Shown here one piece after another: positions 1 to 8,909 of a stretch of 64,000 nt of DNA. Under the pieces are notes generated by a model. It was not told where the DNA came from, did not search any database, and saw only the letters and a list, made by a program, of their open reading frames with translations. The stretch lies in contig NZ_JACB01000029.1 in the NCBI RefSeq assembly GCF_000520975.1, positions 124,001 through 188,000 of the forward strand, given 5' to 3'. The position numbers and the translations under genes are program-made. The DNA comes from Aquimarina megaterium XH134. Lineage in GTDB: Bacteria; Bacteroidota; Bacteroidia; Flavobacteriales; Flavobacteriaceae. The first letter of the stretch is position 1; the number at the start of each line of letters is the position of its first letter.

Positions 1-1049
1 AATTGCCTTTTTACTTCTATACATGTTTCTTGAAGAGAAATATTTTGAATAGTCATATCTGTAGATTCGTTAATCTGCACAACGTTTATCAAATCTTTCA
101 TTGTTTTATTAAGTACCTCTGCAGAGTTTTTGATCATATCTGTATAATTCATTTGCTCTTCGGTAAGCGTACTTTCTTCCAAAAATTTGGTAAGCATAAA
201 AATATTAGCCACTGGTGATCTTAAGTTATGAGAAGTAATATAGGCATAGTCCTCTAATTGCTTATTTTTTGCTATCAATTCCTGTAATGTCGCTTCTATT
301 TTTTGTTCTTGTCTAATGGCTTTTGTAATATTTCTGGCAATTCCAAATACTTCTCCGGTATGATCTAATGCAGTGGCGTTCCAATCTAACCAAACAATTT
401 CTCCTGCTTTAGTAAGGTATCTATTCCTAAAGTTAAATATGGTAGTCCCATCAAATTGTTTTGCTGCTTCTGCAACAGTATTTTGTTGATCATCTGGATG
501 TACAAATGCTAAGTAAGGCTTATCCATTAATTCTGTTTCGGTATACCCCATAATTTTACTCCATTGCGGGTTTAATTTGGTAAAATACCCTTCTGGGTTT
601 GAAATGGTTATTAAATCCTGACTTAAATTAAATAAATCTTCTAATTGTCTATTTTTAAGTTTAAGAGCAATTAAATCTGCTTCTATTGAAGATTTTTCTG
701 TCTTTTTTTGAGTTATATCTTTTGCGATAAGTAAAAAGCCTTCTTCATATCCTATCTTGGTTATAATAGATTCTAACCATATTATATCTCCCATTTTACT
801 GATAAGTCTAACTATGAATGGTTTAGAATTAGGGGTTTGTAGTTGGTTCTTGATTGCTTGTTTGGCCTTACTCCTATCTTCATAGTGCACCAAAGTTAAA
901 TAAGGAATACTTAACAATTCCTTTTTACTATATCCCAATAAAACAGACCACTGAGGGTTTGACTCAACAAAATATCCATTATCATTTACTATTGTAATAA
1001 GATCATTATTAAGTACATTTTTTTTTATATATACAGAACTTGTTTTCAT
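1..1049 (-). CDS. PAS-PAS sensor histidine kinase, 3' end cut by window edge
   Basis: Reading leftward from an ATG at 1047-1049, one frame stays open to the window edge (349 visible residues). It begins MKTSSVYIKKN and holds two consecutive PAS-like domains (about residues 10-120 and 130-245), each with the typical NPQWS, GY and PY-L phrases and a WL-D/E segment. A HisKA segment follows with the H-box SHNLRSP and phospho-accepting His274. The ATP-binding domain must lie beyond base 1. No membrane segment is visible, so a soluble sensor is likely; the ligand is unknown. It diverges from another kinase at 1455. Translation was done by hand, so an isolated error is possible. Confidence 0.85.
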   Translation of the reverse strand, partial: MKTSSVYIKKNVLNNDLITIVNDNGYFVESNPQWSVLLGYSKKELLSIPYLTLVHYEDRSKAKQAIKNQLQTPNSKPFIVRLISKMGDIIWLESIITKIGYEEGFLLIAKDITQKKTEKSSIEADLIALKLKNRQLEDLFNLSQDLITISNPEGYFTKLNPQWSKIMGYTETELMDKPYLAFVHPDDQQNTVAEAAKQFDGTTIFNFRNRYLTKAGEIVWLDWNATALDHTGEVFGIARNITKAIRQEQKIEATLQELIAKNKQLEDYAYITSHNLRSPVANIFMLTKFLEESTLTEEQMNYTDMIKNSAEVLNKTMKDLINVVQINESTDMTIQNISLQETCIEVKRQ

Positions 1050-1454
1050 CGTATTGTCATTACAGCATTATATGAAATTTTGACATTGAAATTTATTAAT
1101 GAGGTAGCCTAAAACAACTATCATTGTAGTTATTTGTTTTTAATATTTTGATATTAAAAAACCGGTCTCAGGGTAAGGTAAAACATTAGAATAATAGGGA
1201 TATAATGTTTGTATTAAAGTTACTACAATAACACAACATAAACAACTGTAAATCAATAATAAAAAAAATAAAATTTACATCTTCTATTCATCATAATCAA
1301 CTTAATAATTACTATCTTTAAATTATCCCTATTAAGAAAGTTACCCCTATTGAGAATTCTGAAGCTTATATTCCTTTTCAAAACATCTGAAGAGTTCTTC
1401 TTTTTATTACTACAACCCCATTAATATAAAAGACCTATTGAGCTTCTAAAAATT
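1050..1454. other. Divergent intergenic region between two kinases
   Basis: These 405 bases separate the start codons of two divergent sensor kinases. They are very AT-rich and carry no convincing open frame. The only distinct structure I see is the short repeat family annotated at 1327-1442. A TATCTTTA near 1312 resembles the Bacteroidota -7 element TAnnTTTG but lacks the last G, so I do not call a promoter. Confidence 0.5.
1327..1442 (+). repeat. Three copies of CCTATT(A/G)AG upstream of kinase
   Basis: CCCTATTAAGAA at 1327-1338 and CCCTATTGAGAA at 1345-1356 are direct repeats with an 18-bp period. CCTATTGAG recurs at 1434-1442, just before the kinase start at 1455. The layout would suit a regulator binding as tandem dimers, but that is inference. 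Confidence 0.4.
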
Positions 1455-3176
1455 ATGAAAAGAAAACGGTATTATTTAAAATCCCTTATTGATTCTAAAT
1501 ATTGTATTCCTGTTATTTGGGCTATAGGGTTATCACTCTCAATACTTTTGGCAAGATCCTATTATATCCTAGAGCAAAAAAAAATTGAAATCAAATTCAA
1601 GAATGAAGTTGATCAATTTGCAGCATCTCTGCACAGAGAATTCGAGTTAAACCTAGAGTCCTTACACACACTAGCCATATTATTCAAATCAAACGAGATT
1701 CCTAGTTATCATATGTTTATTACAGAATCTCAATCTATACGTAAAAGAAATAGTAGTTTTTTGGCTTTAGAATGGGTTCCCTGGGTAAAACATGAAATGA
1801 GATCATTCTATGAGAAAAAGCATCAACAAGAATTCTCTGATTTTAGCTTTTCAGAAAAAGACAGCTTTAATCAATTGGTAAATGCAAAAATCAGAAAAGA
1901 ATATTTTCCTGTCTATTATGTTGATCCTTTCACAAAAAATAAAAATGCTTTTGGATATGACTTAGCTTCAGAAAAAGAGCGGTATAACACTCTTAAATCC
2001 TCACAATTACTGGGTAAGCCCCTTATTAGTGGAAATGTGAAATTAGTGCAAGAAAAAACAAATCCAGAAGGATGCTTAGCTTTTCTACCTATTTTTATTG
2101 AAAATGAATCCCAAAAAAACTACGACCCAAAAAACCTTAAAGGATTTGTACTTGGGGTTTTCAAATTTTCGAAAATCTTTGAAGCTGCTAATAACACCAA
2201 TATATCTAAAGAAATTCAGATGTCGTTACTAAATCAAAAAAGCGGGATTTCTAAAGATACCTTATTTACCTATCAATCTAAACAAGTCGATACCCAGATA
2301 AATTTCACACATCAATTTGATTTACCAATTTTATGGGGGAAAAAATGGGTGTTAGTCGCCAATCCTACAATTACATATATAAAAAACGAAAGAACATCTT
2401 ACCCTTTAATCATTCTAATAGCTGGAGTAGTATTCACCTCTTTACTTGTATTACTTTTTTATTCTTTCTCTAAAAGAAACACTCAACTAACACAACTTAA
2501 TATCATGAAATCAAAATTCCTGTCTCTAATATCACATGATGTAAGAGGAGGAATAGGAACTATGGATGTACTTCTGAAACTAGTATTAGAAGATTTTGAA
2601 AGCTATGACAAAACTCAATTAAAAGAAATTATAAAATCTATTGAACAAAATACCACTTCTATTCATTTTACTTTGGAAAACCTTATTAGTTGGTCTAAAA
2701 ATGATTTATTAGCGTTAAAACCAGAAAAATCTCTATTCAGTATTATCGAGTTATTTGAAAACATTACTGAATATTTTCAGCCTATTATAAATCTAAAAAA
2801 CCTAACGTTTTCTACACATTATTTTACCAATGACACCTATATTCATGCGGATAAGAATATGATTTTAGCCAGCTTAAGAAATATCATCTCTAATGCTATA
2901 AAATACACTCAAAAAGAAGGAGAAATTCAAGTACGACTACGTCAATCCAAAACCAAACATCTCATTGAAATCGAAGATACAGGAATCGGTATGAACCCTG
3001 ATGAATTAAATAGGCTTTTTGAATACAATAAGACTCATAAAAAAGAAGGTACAGGAGGAGAAAGTAGTACAGGTATAGGTTTATTGATCACCAAAGATTT
3101 TTTAGATATGAACGATGCTAAGGTTCATGTAGAAAGTACTCTTGGTAAGGGGACTACATTTAAAATCACTATCTAA
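1455..3176 (+). CDS. Membrane sensor histidine kinase with CHASE-like sensor
   Basis: 573 aa. Transmembrane helices lie at about residues 16-36 and 316-338 and enclose an extracytoplasmic region (about 45-310) with CHASE-family features (LEWVPWV near 105-111, and a YYVDPF segment). HisKA follows with His361 in SLISHDVRGG, then a HATPase_c domain with N box (NAIKYT), G1 box (DTGIGM) and G2 box (STGIGL). There is no receiver or DNA-binding domain and no neighbouring response regulator, so its partner is not in this window. It is probably an inner-membrane sensor of a small extracellular molecule; CHASE is a family-level call without a search. Confidence 0.88.
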   Translation: MKRKRYYLKSLIDSKYCIPVIWAIGLSLSILLARSYYILEQKKIEIKFKNEVDQFAASLHREFELNLESLHTLAILFKSNEIPSYHMFITESQSIRKRNSSFLALEWVPWVKHEMRSFYEKKHQQEFSDFSFSEKDSFNQLVNAKIRKEYFPVYYVDPFTKNKNAFGYDLASEKERYNTLKSSQLLGKPLISGNVKLVQEKTNPEGCLAFLPIFIENESQKNYDPKNLKGFVLGVFKFSKIFEAANNTNISKEIQMSLLNQKSGISKDTLFTYQSKQVDTQINFTHQFDLPILWGKKWVLVANPTITYIKNERTSYPLIILIAGVVFTSLLVLLFYSFSKRNTQLTQLNIMKSKFLSLISHDVRGGIGTMDVLLKLVLEDFESYDKTQLKEIIKSIEQNTTSIHFTLENLISWSKNDLLALKPEKSLFSIIELFENITEYFQPIINLKNLTFSTHYFTNDTYIHADKNMILASLRNIISNAIKYTQKEGEIQVRLRQSKTKHLIEIEDTGIGMNPDELNRLFEYNKTHKKEGTGGESSTGIGLLITKDFLDMNDAKVHVESTLGKGTTFKITI

Positions 3177-3264
3177 TTATATTTTGGTTACAAAATTGAG
3201 ACACTATCCAATTCGAGTAAAATTCATTATTTTAACACCAGAAATGACTAAAAGCTTCATTAAA

Positions 3265-3771
3265 ATGAAAAAACTACTCATATTTTTTGCATTACTATTC
3301 TTTTTCTCCTGTAAACAGCAGTCTAAAGAAGAAAGCATCCCACAATCAGAGAGTACAAAAGAGGTTACTGAAGAAATAAAACCTTCAGCAAAATCAATCA
3401 AGGAAAAGTTGAAAAAAGACGGGTTTAAGATCTTTGATTATATAGATGAAGAAACTGGAGATACTGTGATTATGCAACAATATTTTATTGCTTTCTTAAA
3501 AAAAGGACCTAATCGTTCTCAAAATAAGGAAGAAGCAGATAGTTTGCAAAAATTACACCTTGGACATCTTGGTAGAATGTATAAAGAAGGATACGCTGAT
3601 ATTTCGGGGCCTTTTGGGGATGATGGTGATATTCGCGGGATCACAATTTATAATACACCAACACAAAAAATGGCAGATAGCTTGGCTAACATGGATCCTA
3701 TGGTAAAATCCGGCCGTCTAATTATCGAAATACATCCGTGGTGGGCAGCAAAAGGGTTTCCTTTGAGATAA
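3265..3771 (+). CDS. YCII-domain-like lipoprotein
   Basis: The open frame extends upstream to 3142, but the ATG at 3265 gives a proper lipoprotein signal (MKKLLIFFALLFFFSC, acylated Cys about residue 16) and avoids overlap with the kinase, so I choose it; ATG 3244 is the alternative. After an acidic linker, residues about 75-165 resemble a YCII-related fold (YFIAFLKKGPNRS, HLGHLGRM, ISGPFGDDG, MDPMVKSGRL, EIHPWW). YCII proteins are small alpha-beta proteins, some of them enzymes. Export of such a domain suggests an envelope role that I cannot specify. A strong terminator follows. Confidence 0.72.
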   Translation: MKKLLIFFALLFFFSCKQQSKEESIPQSESTKEVTEEIKPSAKSIKEKLKKDGFKIFDYIDEETGDTVIMQQYFIAFLKKGPNRSQNKEEADSLQKLHLGHLGRMYKEGYADISGPFGDDGDIRGITIYNTPTQKMADSLANMDPMVKSGRLIIEIHPWWAAKGFPLR

Positions 3772-3780
3772 GTAAATTAA

Positions 3781-3826
3781 AAAGAGTGAGTTCCTGATAA
3801 AACTAAGGAATCTCACTCTCTTTTTC
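3781..3826. terminator. Bidirectional intrinsic terminator
   Basis: GAGTGAG-TTCCT pairs with AGGAAT-CTCACTC (one bulged base), with A-rich sequence on the left and T-rich sequence on the right. It lies between the convergent lipoprotein gene (ends 3771) and protease gene (ends 3859) and can serve both strands. Confidence 0.85.
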
Positions 3827-3842
3827 ATATTTTACATACTAA

Positions 3843-3855
3843 GCTAGCTAGTTTG
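3843..3855. repeat. 13-bp direct repeat, copy 1 (left of protease gene)
   Basis: GCTAGCTAGTTTG lies just beyond the stop of the protease gene. The identical 13-mer in the same orientation occurs at 6184-6196, just upstream of that gene's start. Confidence 0.7.
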
Positions 3856-3858
3856 ACT

Positions 3859-6141
3859 TTATCGCTTCACAAAACGTTTAGTATATTGATTGTTCCCATC
3901 GCTAAATTTCAGGAAATAGATTCCTTGTTTTAAACTTCCGACATTTATAGTCGATCTATTTTTACCTGTTTCCGAGATAATTGTTTTTCCTAAAATATCT
4001 ATTACCGAATACGAGACTTCTTCAGACCCTGAGTTGAATGATACATTAAGTATATCTCTGGCCGGATTAGGATAAAGTGTTACATTATTATTTTGTTTTG
4101 CAGCAACCGATCCACCAATCACAACAGTATAATCTTCGACCTCTCCATAATTAAATGATCCACAAGGAGAAGGAGATGTATTATACCTCATAATAACTCG
4201 CATTCTAGTCGTTCCATTGGTAGCAGACGAAGGTACTGTAAAGCTTCCACTTACCGTTGTGTTTTGGGTAGCAGATTGCGTCCAGACTTGTTCTCCGGCA
4301 TCTGTAAAATCACCATCTTGATTATAATCTATCCAAACTCTATATGCTTCATTATATGTCGTGCCTGTCCAGGTTGGTGTTACCGTAATCGTATTTGAAC
4401 TTCCTTTGGATAGATTTGTAGATTCTGATGTAAAATCACTATATCCTCCGCTTCCTGCGGTAGAAGTTTTATCAATAGACCCTAGTTGCACTCTACTAAT
4501 ATATTCTTCAGAAGCATTATTTCCATTAGCAGAACAATAGGTAACTCCACCACTTGTAGTGGTTACATTAACTGTACTACTAAATCCAGAAATGTTTCCA
4601 GCTGCATCTTTGGCCTTTACTCTAAATTGATATGCTGTATTAGCCGTTAGTCCAGTAATATTTGCTGAAGTACCTGTTACCGATGTAGCAATTGAATTTC
4701 CTTGATATACATCATATCCAGTCACACCAACATTATCGGTAGAGGCATTCCATGAAAGTGATACAGAGGTTGCTGCAACATTAGAGGCGCTTAATCCTGC
4801 AGGAGCAGAAGGTGCCTGTGTATCTCCACCGCTCCCAGGGTTATGTCCATCCACTATTTTGGTAGTACATCCAGGAGCCAGCCACTGGCAAATATTTGGA
4901 TATGTTACAGATAAACGTCCATACCAATCACCTCTGTCGTTACCACAAGCAGCATATCCCCCGTGTAATTGGCCAACAATTCTTTTATTTTGATCAAAAA
5001 GAGCAGAACCCGAAGACCCTCCTTCTGTGGTTCCGTCATTCCAATCAGTAACTTGCCAATGTGTACTTCCAGAACCTCCTAAATATCCAGAAATAGAAGA
5101 TGCATCATTATCAAATGATATTTTTTTAACATCACCTCTAGGATGATGAATACCCGTAGTTTGAGTAGGAATACTTCCAGTGGCATCCCATCCCGAATAA
5201 TATACATTATAACTTGAAGGTGGTGTAGAAGACAGTTTTAATAATGCATAATCAGAACTCGATCCGCTATCCATCATCTGCGAACCAGAAATAGACTGAC
5301 TTGTGGATCCATCAGAGTTATTGGTACACCCGGGAGATTCATAGTTAAACACAAAAACCCAATTGGTCACGTCACGGCCTGATGTACAGTGATTTGCTGT
5401 CAAAAAATATGGAGTTCCGTTGTTAGCTGTGTTATTAATTAAGGATCCAGAGCACCATCTGGTTCCGTTTCCTAAAATTACTAATGCAACAGATCTAATT
5501 TGATCTCTCCATGGATCTCCTTCCGAACAAACTACATTGTTATTACAAGATCCAGATTGTCCAAAGTCTTTTGCCATGTTCATTATACCTCTATAATCAT
5601 GAGCAACAGTAGAAATATTTAAATCTGGTTGTTGTTTTACCTGAGCTGGTTGAAAATATTCTACTATAATTTTATCTCCTTTTACAGGAGCTAAACCTAA
5701 TCGCTTTGAGCTCTTATTATTAGCAGAAGTAAATGCTCCGCGAACATCAGATTTGTCTCTGTTATAGACAAATAATTTACCTCCTTCAGGAATCTTGAAA
5801 TTCGAAAAGGTAAGGTTAAGTGATAGTGCTCCTTTAGATTCAATCTCAATCAGCCAATACCGGTCACCTTTCGAATTGGTATACCATTTTCCAGAATTTT
5901 TTGGATTAAGATTCGTTTGATGAGCATACGCAAAACGCATTGGTACGTCTTTACTTGATTCTAATGCATCTTCTTTTAGTAGTTTAGCTACATCCAGTTT
6001 AGGTAATGTGACACCAGGAATTTGGCTTGATTTTGAAATACGTTCATTCGAGAACAAAGGTTCTCCTCCTTGGCCTATTTGGGAATAGGCTGTAATGCTT
6101 GAACATAAAAATATGACAAGCAATAAAATTGCATTTTTCAT
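3859..6141 (-). CDS. Secreted trypsin-like protease, FN3-GEVED-T9SS sorting domain
   Basis: 760 aa. Signal peptide about residues 1-20 (cleavage after AYS). A chymotrypsin-fold serine protease resembling lysyl endopeptidases follows, with an apparent catalytic triad: His251 in LTANHC, Asp297 in SSSDYALL, Ser377 in GGSSGSA. Next come a fibronectin type III domain (about 440-530), a GEVED domain (about 545-675, YNQDGDFTDAGE) and a C-terminal type IX sorting domain (LYPNPARD through KRFVKR). It is expected to cross the outer membrane by T9SS and act as an extracellular peptidase. The gene is bracketed by an exact 13-bp direct repeat, which could reflect past insertion as a cassette. Confidence 0.92.
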   Translation of the reverse strand: MKNAILLLVIFLCSSITAYSQIGQGGEPLFSNERISKSSQIPGVTLPKLDVAKLLKEDALESSKDVPMRFAYAHQTNLNPKNSGKWYTNSKGDRYWLIEIESKGALSLNLTFSNFKIPEGGKLFVYNRDKSDVRGAFTSANNKSSKRLGLAPVKGDKIIVEYFQPAQVKQQPDLNISTVAHDYRGIMNMAKDFGQSGSCNNNVVCSEGDPWRDQIRSVALVILGNGTRWCSGSLINNTANNGTPYFLTANHCTSGRDVTNWVFVFNYESPGCTNNSDGSTSQSISGSQMMDSGSSSDYALLKLSSTPPSSYNVYYSGWDATGSIPTQTTGIHHPRGDVKKISFDNDASSISGYLGGSGSTHWQVTDWNDGTTEGGSSGSALFDQNKRIVGQLHGGYAACGNDRGDWYGRLSVTYPNICQWLAPGCTTKIVDGHNPGSGGDTQAPSAPAGLSASNVAATSVSLSWNASTDNVGVTGYDVYQGNSIATSVTGTSANITGLTANTAYQFRVKAKDAAGNISGFSSTVNVTTTSGGVTYCSANGNNASEEYISRVQLGSIDKTSTAGSGGYSDFTSESTNLSKGSSNTITVTPTWTGTTYNEAYRVWIDYNQDGDFTDAGEQVWTQSATQNTTVSGSFTVPSSATNGTTRMRVIMRYNTSPSPCGSFNYGEVEDYTVVIGGSVAAKQNNNVTLYPNPARDILNVSFNSGSEEVSYSVIDILGKTIISETGKNRSTINVGSLKQGIYFLKFSDGNNQYTKRFVKR

Positions 6142-6183
6142 TGGTTTTAAGAGTTAAGTTTGAGTTATACGTTAATAATTAAC

Positions 6184-6196
6184 GCTAGCTAGTTTG
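6184..6196. repeat. 13-bp direct repeat, copy 2 (right of protease gene)
   Basis: GCTAGCTAGTTTG, identical to 3843-3855, lies 42 bp before the protease start codon. The two copies enclose exactly one gene. Confidence 0.7.
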
Positions 6197-6351
6197 TAAA
6201 ATGTTGATTCTAAGATAACAAGACAATTGTTCAAAATTTAACAATTTTATTATTTTAACACAAAATTGCAGTATTTTATATATTTCTTAACAATCTCATT
6301 ATGAGGTTATTTACGTGAAAAAAACAGAAGAATTACGGGATTAAATCAAAA

Positions 6352-8712
6352 TCAATCTTTGATTTCTATTTTCCGTTTTAATTCATTTCCTTTTTCGTCT
6401 AAAACGGTAATAATATGCATTCCTGGTTTTGGAGCTACAGGCATTTCATGAAACTGCTTTGTTGTGCCAACAAATTGATGATCTATATACCAAAACACAC
6501 GGGTTTCGGGATTTGTATGTGCAATTTTAAGAATTACCTCATTAGTTTTACCATCAAATCCTTTGGGTAAATATACACTACTATTAGGTTTTGGAAAAAT
6601 AAAATCCATTCGTTCCTGAGATTCTTTTATACAATCAGGTCGATATGGTGGTAAGGAACGATAACGAGAATTACCTGTTTTAAAAAAATACTCTTGCAAC
6701 GGAGGTAGAACAAACCAAGATTCATGAATCATATTACCAACAGGTTCGCAAGAAGAATTTACTCTGTATTGCCCTGTCCTGTCCAAGTGTACTAATTGAT
6801 GATATGGACAAGGTTTGGTTCTGGTTTCAGAAACGGGAACATCCATTAATTTGGTTGGGCAATTGCTACCCGCCAAAAAACCACTTTTAGTACAGACCGT
6901 AACAGTAATCAGATCATCATAAGGAGCAGGGAACCACTTAGATTTTGGTAATAGGTTATACACATCAAATAAAACAGGTGCAGCCGAATTTAATCCTGTG
7001 AGTTCTGGTCGACCTTCTCCGTCGGCATTACCAACCCAAATACCTACTACATATTTTTGGCTAGCACCTATTGCCCAAGCATCTCTGTTACCATAACTGG
7101 TTCCTGTTTTCCAGGCAATCTCTCTAGAAGAATCATAAAACTCCCATGCTTCATCACCTTCTGGTCTGTTTACTTTTTTCATAGCTTCAAAGGTCAACCA
7201 GATGCTACCAGCGCCATATACTGGTTTTTGTTGTGTTCTTTTGCCAAAATCCACTTCCCTTTCAGTCAAAACAATTGGTTCGGTAAATTCTCGAGTAAAA
7301 TATTCACTAGAGGTACTTTGATAATGATTTAACGTACCTGCAAAACCTGCATACGTTTTACTAAGATCCCAAAGGTTTCCTTCTGCTCCTCCAACAATTA
7401 ATGACAATCCATAGTGGTCAGCCCCATATTTCAAATCTCTAATTTGAAATGCGTTCATTTCATCTCTAAATCTCTGTAGGCCATATTTTTGCAACAATCG
7501 AACTGCTGGTATATTTAAAGAACGTGCCAAAGCTCGATTTGCTGCAACAGCACCACTATAGCCTTCATCAAAATTCTTGGGATTATACCCCGAAATTACT
7601 GTAGGAATATCAGAGACCAATTGTTCTGGTAACAATTCTCCTTTATCCATCATCGCGGCATATAATAATGGTTTTAATGTACTTCCTGTACTACGCCCTG
7701 CCTCGATAATATCTACATCTTTTTGATGTGTTTTATCTGTTGGTGAATTTCCTACATAACTTAGTACTTCTCTGGTATCAACATCCAAAATCAAAACCGC
7801 CATATTATGTACTTCATTTTGTTTTAATACCTCATAATGCCTTTTAACCACTCGGTTAACCTGTTTTTGTAGTATTGGATCAATTGTAGTTTGCACTCTT
7901 TTACCTAGATGCTTTTTGGCTAATCTTTCTAACAAATGCGGAGCTGTTTGTGGTAAAAAATAAGGCTTCTTAGGTAGTGTTTCGCTTATTGATAGTTGAT
8001 ATGTTAATGAATCAATGGTTTCTTCTTCTAAAAGCGTAAGAAGCAATCGGTTTCTTTTCTTTAATAATTTAATTTGATTTTTTCCAGGGTAGATTAAAGA
8101 AGGTGCATTAGGTAGTACTGCAAGTGTTGCTGTCTCTGCCCAGGATAATTGATGGGCTGGTAATCCAAAATAACGCCAAGCTGCCATATCGATTCCTACT
8201 ACATTACCCCCAAAAGGAGCATGAGAGGCGTATAGTTTCAAAATCTTTTCTTTAGAAGCTCCAAACTCCAGTCGCGTAGCCAGTATTAATTCTTTTAGTT
8301 TTTCAAAATAGGTACGTTTTTTACCTTTTCGTGCCAAACGAATAACCTGCTGAGTGATAGTACTTCCTCCTCTAACCACTTTACCTGCACTACTATTTTC
8401 GATAATTGCTTCTCCCATCGCAACAGGATTAAATCCTAAATGTCGATAAAACTGCTGATCTTCAAATGCAATGATACATCGTTTGAATTTTTCGGGCACA
8501 CTATCGGTCTCGGGGAAACGCCATTGCCCATCGGTTGCAATTTTAGCACCTAATAATTCACCGTTTCTGGTCTCAATTACTGTTGCAGTTGGATCATCAA
8601 ATAATGGTCTTGGTAATAAAAAATAATATACAATTAACACTACTCCAAGAATTAAGAAGCGTTTTGGATGGGTTTTTATGTAGTTTTTTATGTTTTTAAG
8701 CAATGAACTCAT
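6352..8712 (-). CDS. pbpC: Penicillin-binding protein 1C (peptidoglycan synthase)
   Basis: 786 aa, the usual PbpC length. One N-terminal membrane anchor (about 19-33). The GT51 transglycosylase domain has catalytic Glu84 in AFEDQQFYRHLG and a GGSTITQQ motif. The transpeptidase has Ser344 in STLK and a KTGTSYG box, and a C-terminal biPBP_C-like domain runs from about residue 690. It polymerises and may cross-link peptidoglycan at the inner-membrane face. In many bacteria pbpC pairs with an alpha-2-macroglobulin gene; one is present here at 11555 on the same strand, separated by four small genes. The start codon lies inside one arm of a 20-bp inverted repeat and overlaps the end of a small upstream frame. 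Confidence 0.95.
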   Translation of the reverse strand: MSSLLKNIKNYIKTHPKRFLILGVVLIVYYFLLPRPLFDDPTATVIETRNGELLGAKIATDGQWRFPETDSVPEKFKRCIIAFEDQQFYRHLGFNPVAMGEAIIENSSAGKVVRGGSTITQQVIRLARKGKKRTYFEKLKELILATRLEFGASKEKILKLYASHAPFGGNVVGIDMAAWRYFGLPAHQLSWAETATLAVLPNAPSLIYPGKNQIKLLKKRNRLLLTLLEEETIDSLTYQLSISETLPKKPYFLPQTAPHLLERLAKKHLGKRVQTTIDPILQKQVNRVVKRHYEVLKQNEVHNMAVLILDVDTREVLSYVGNSPTDKTHQKDVDIIEAGRSTGSTLKPLLYAAMMDKGELLPEQLVSDIPTVISGYNPKNFDEGYSGAVAANRALARSLNIPAVRLLQKYGLQRFRDEMNAFQIRDLKYGADHYGLSLIVGGAEGNLWDLSKTYAGFAGTLNHYQSTSSEYFTREFTEPIVLTEREVDFGKRTQQKPVYGAGSIWLTFEAMKKVNRPEGDEAWEFYDSSREIAWKTGTSYGNRDAWAIGASQKYVVGIWVGNADGEGRPELTGLNSAAPVLFDVYNLLPKSKWFPAPYDDLITVTVCTKSGFLAGSNCPTKLMDVPVSETRTKPCPYHQLVHLDRTGQYRVNSSCEPVGNMIHESWFVLPPLQEYFFKTGNSRYRSLPPYRPDCIKESQERMDFIFPKPNSSVYLPKGFDGKTNEVILKIAHTNPETRVFWYIDHQFVGTTKQFHEMPVAPKPGMHIITVLDEKGNELKRKIEIKD

Positions 8713-8827
8713 CTTGACTTTTTCTATTTCCTAAAAAATGGTTGAATTTCACCCATATTTCGTTACTTTTCTTAGCCGTAGGCCCTGCTATGACTTTCAA
8801 AAAGTATCTCATCTGGTCAAATTTCAC
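8696..8827 (-). CDS. Possible 43-aa small ORF overlapping pbpC start
   Basis: From a GTG at 8825-8827 (or the ATG at 8810-8812) a frame reads VKFDQMRYFLKVIAGPTAKK and continues to a TAA at 8696-8698, inside pbpC codon 5 in another frame. The frame is also open upstream of the GTG to a stop before base 8866. The composition looks protein-like. It may be translated and coupled to pbpC, or be a vestige carried by the repeat element 8704-8866. I do not recognise it. Confidence 0.3.
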   Translation of the reverse strand: MKFDQMRYFLKVIAGPTAKKSNEIWVKFNHFLGNRKSQDEFIA

Positions 8828-8866
8828 TTCATTTTCGGTTAAAAACAAAAAGTCAAGATGAGTTCA
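8704..8866. repeat. 163-bp segment bounded by 20-bp perfect inverted repeats
   Basis: 8704-8723 and 8847-8866 are exact reverse complements over 20 bp, with 123 nt between. The left arm contains the pbpC start codon. The element could be a miniature mobile-type repeat, or a leader RNA that folds over the pbpC initiation region. I see no clear target duplication. Confidence 0.6.
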
Positions 8867-8909
8867 ATGTGTATGATGGATGAATCTATATATTATTCAA
8901 AAAAGCATT

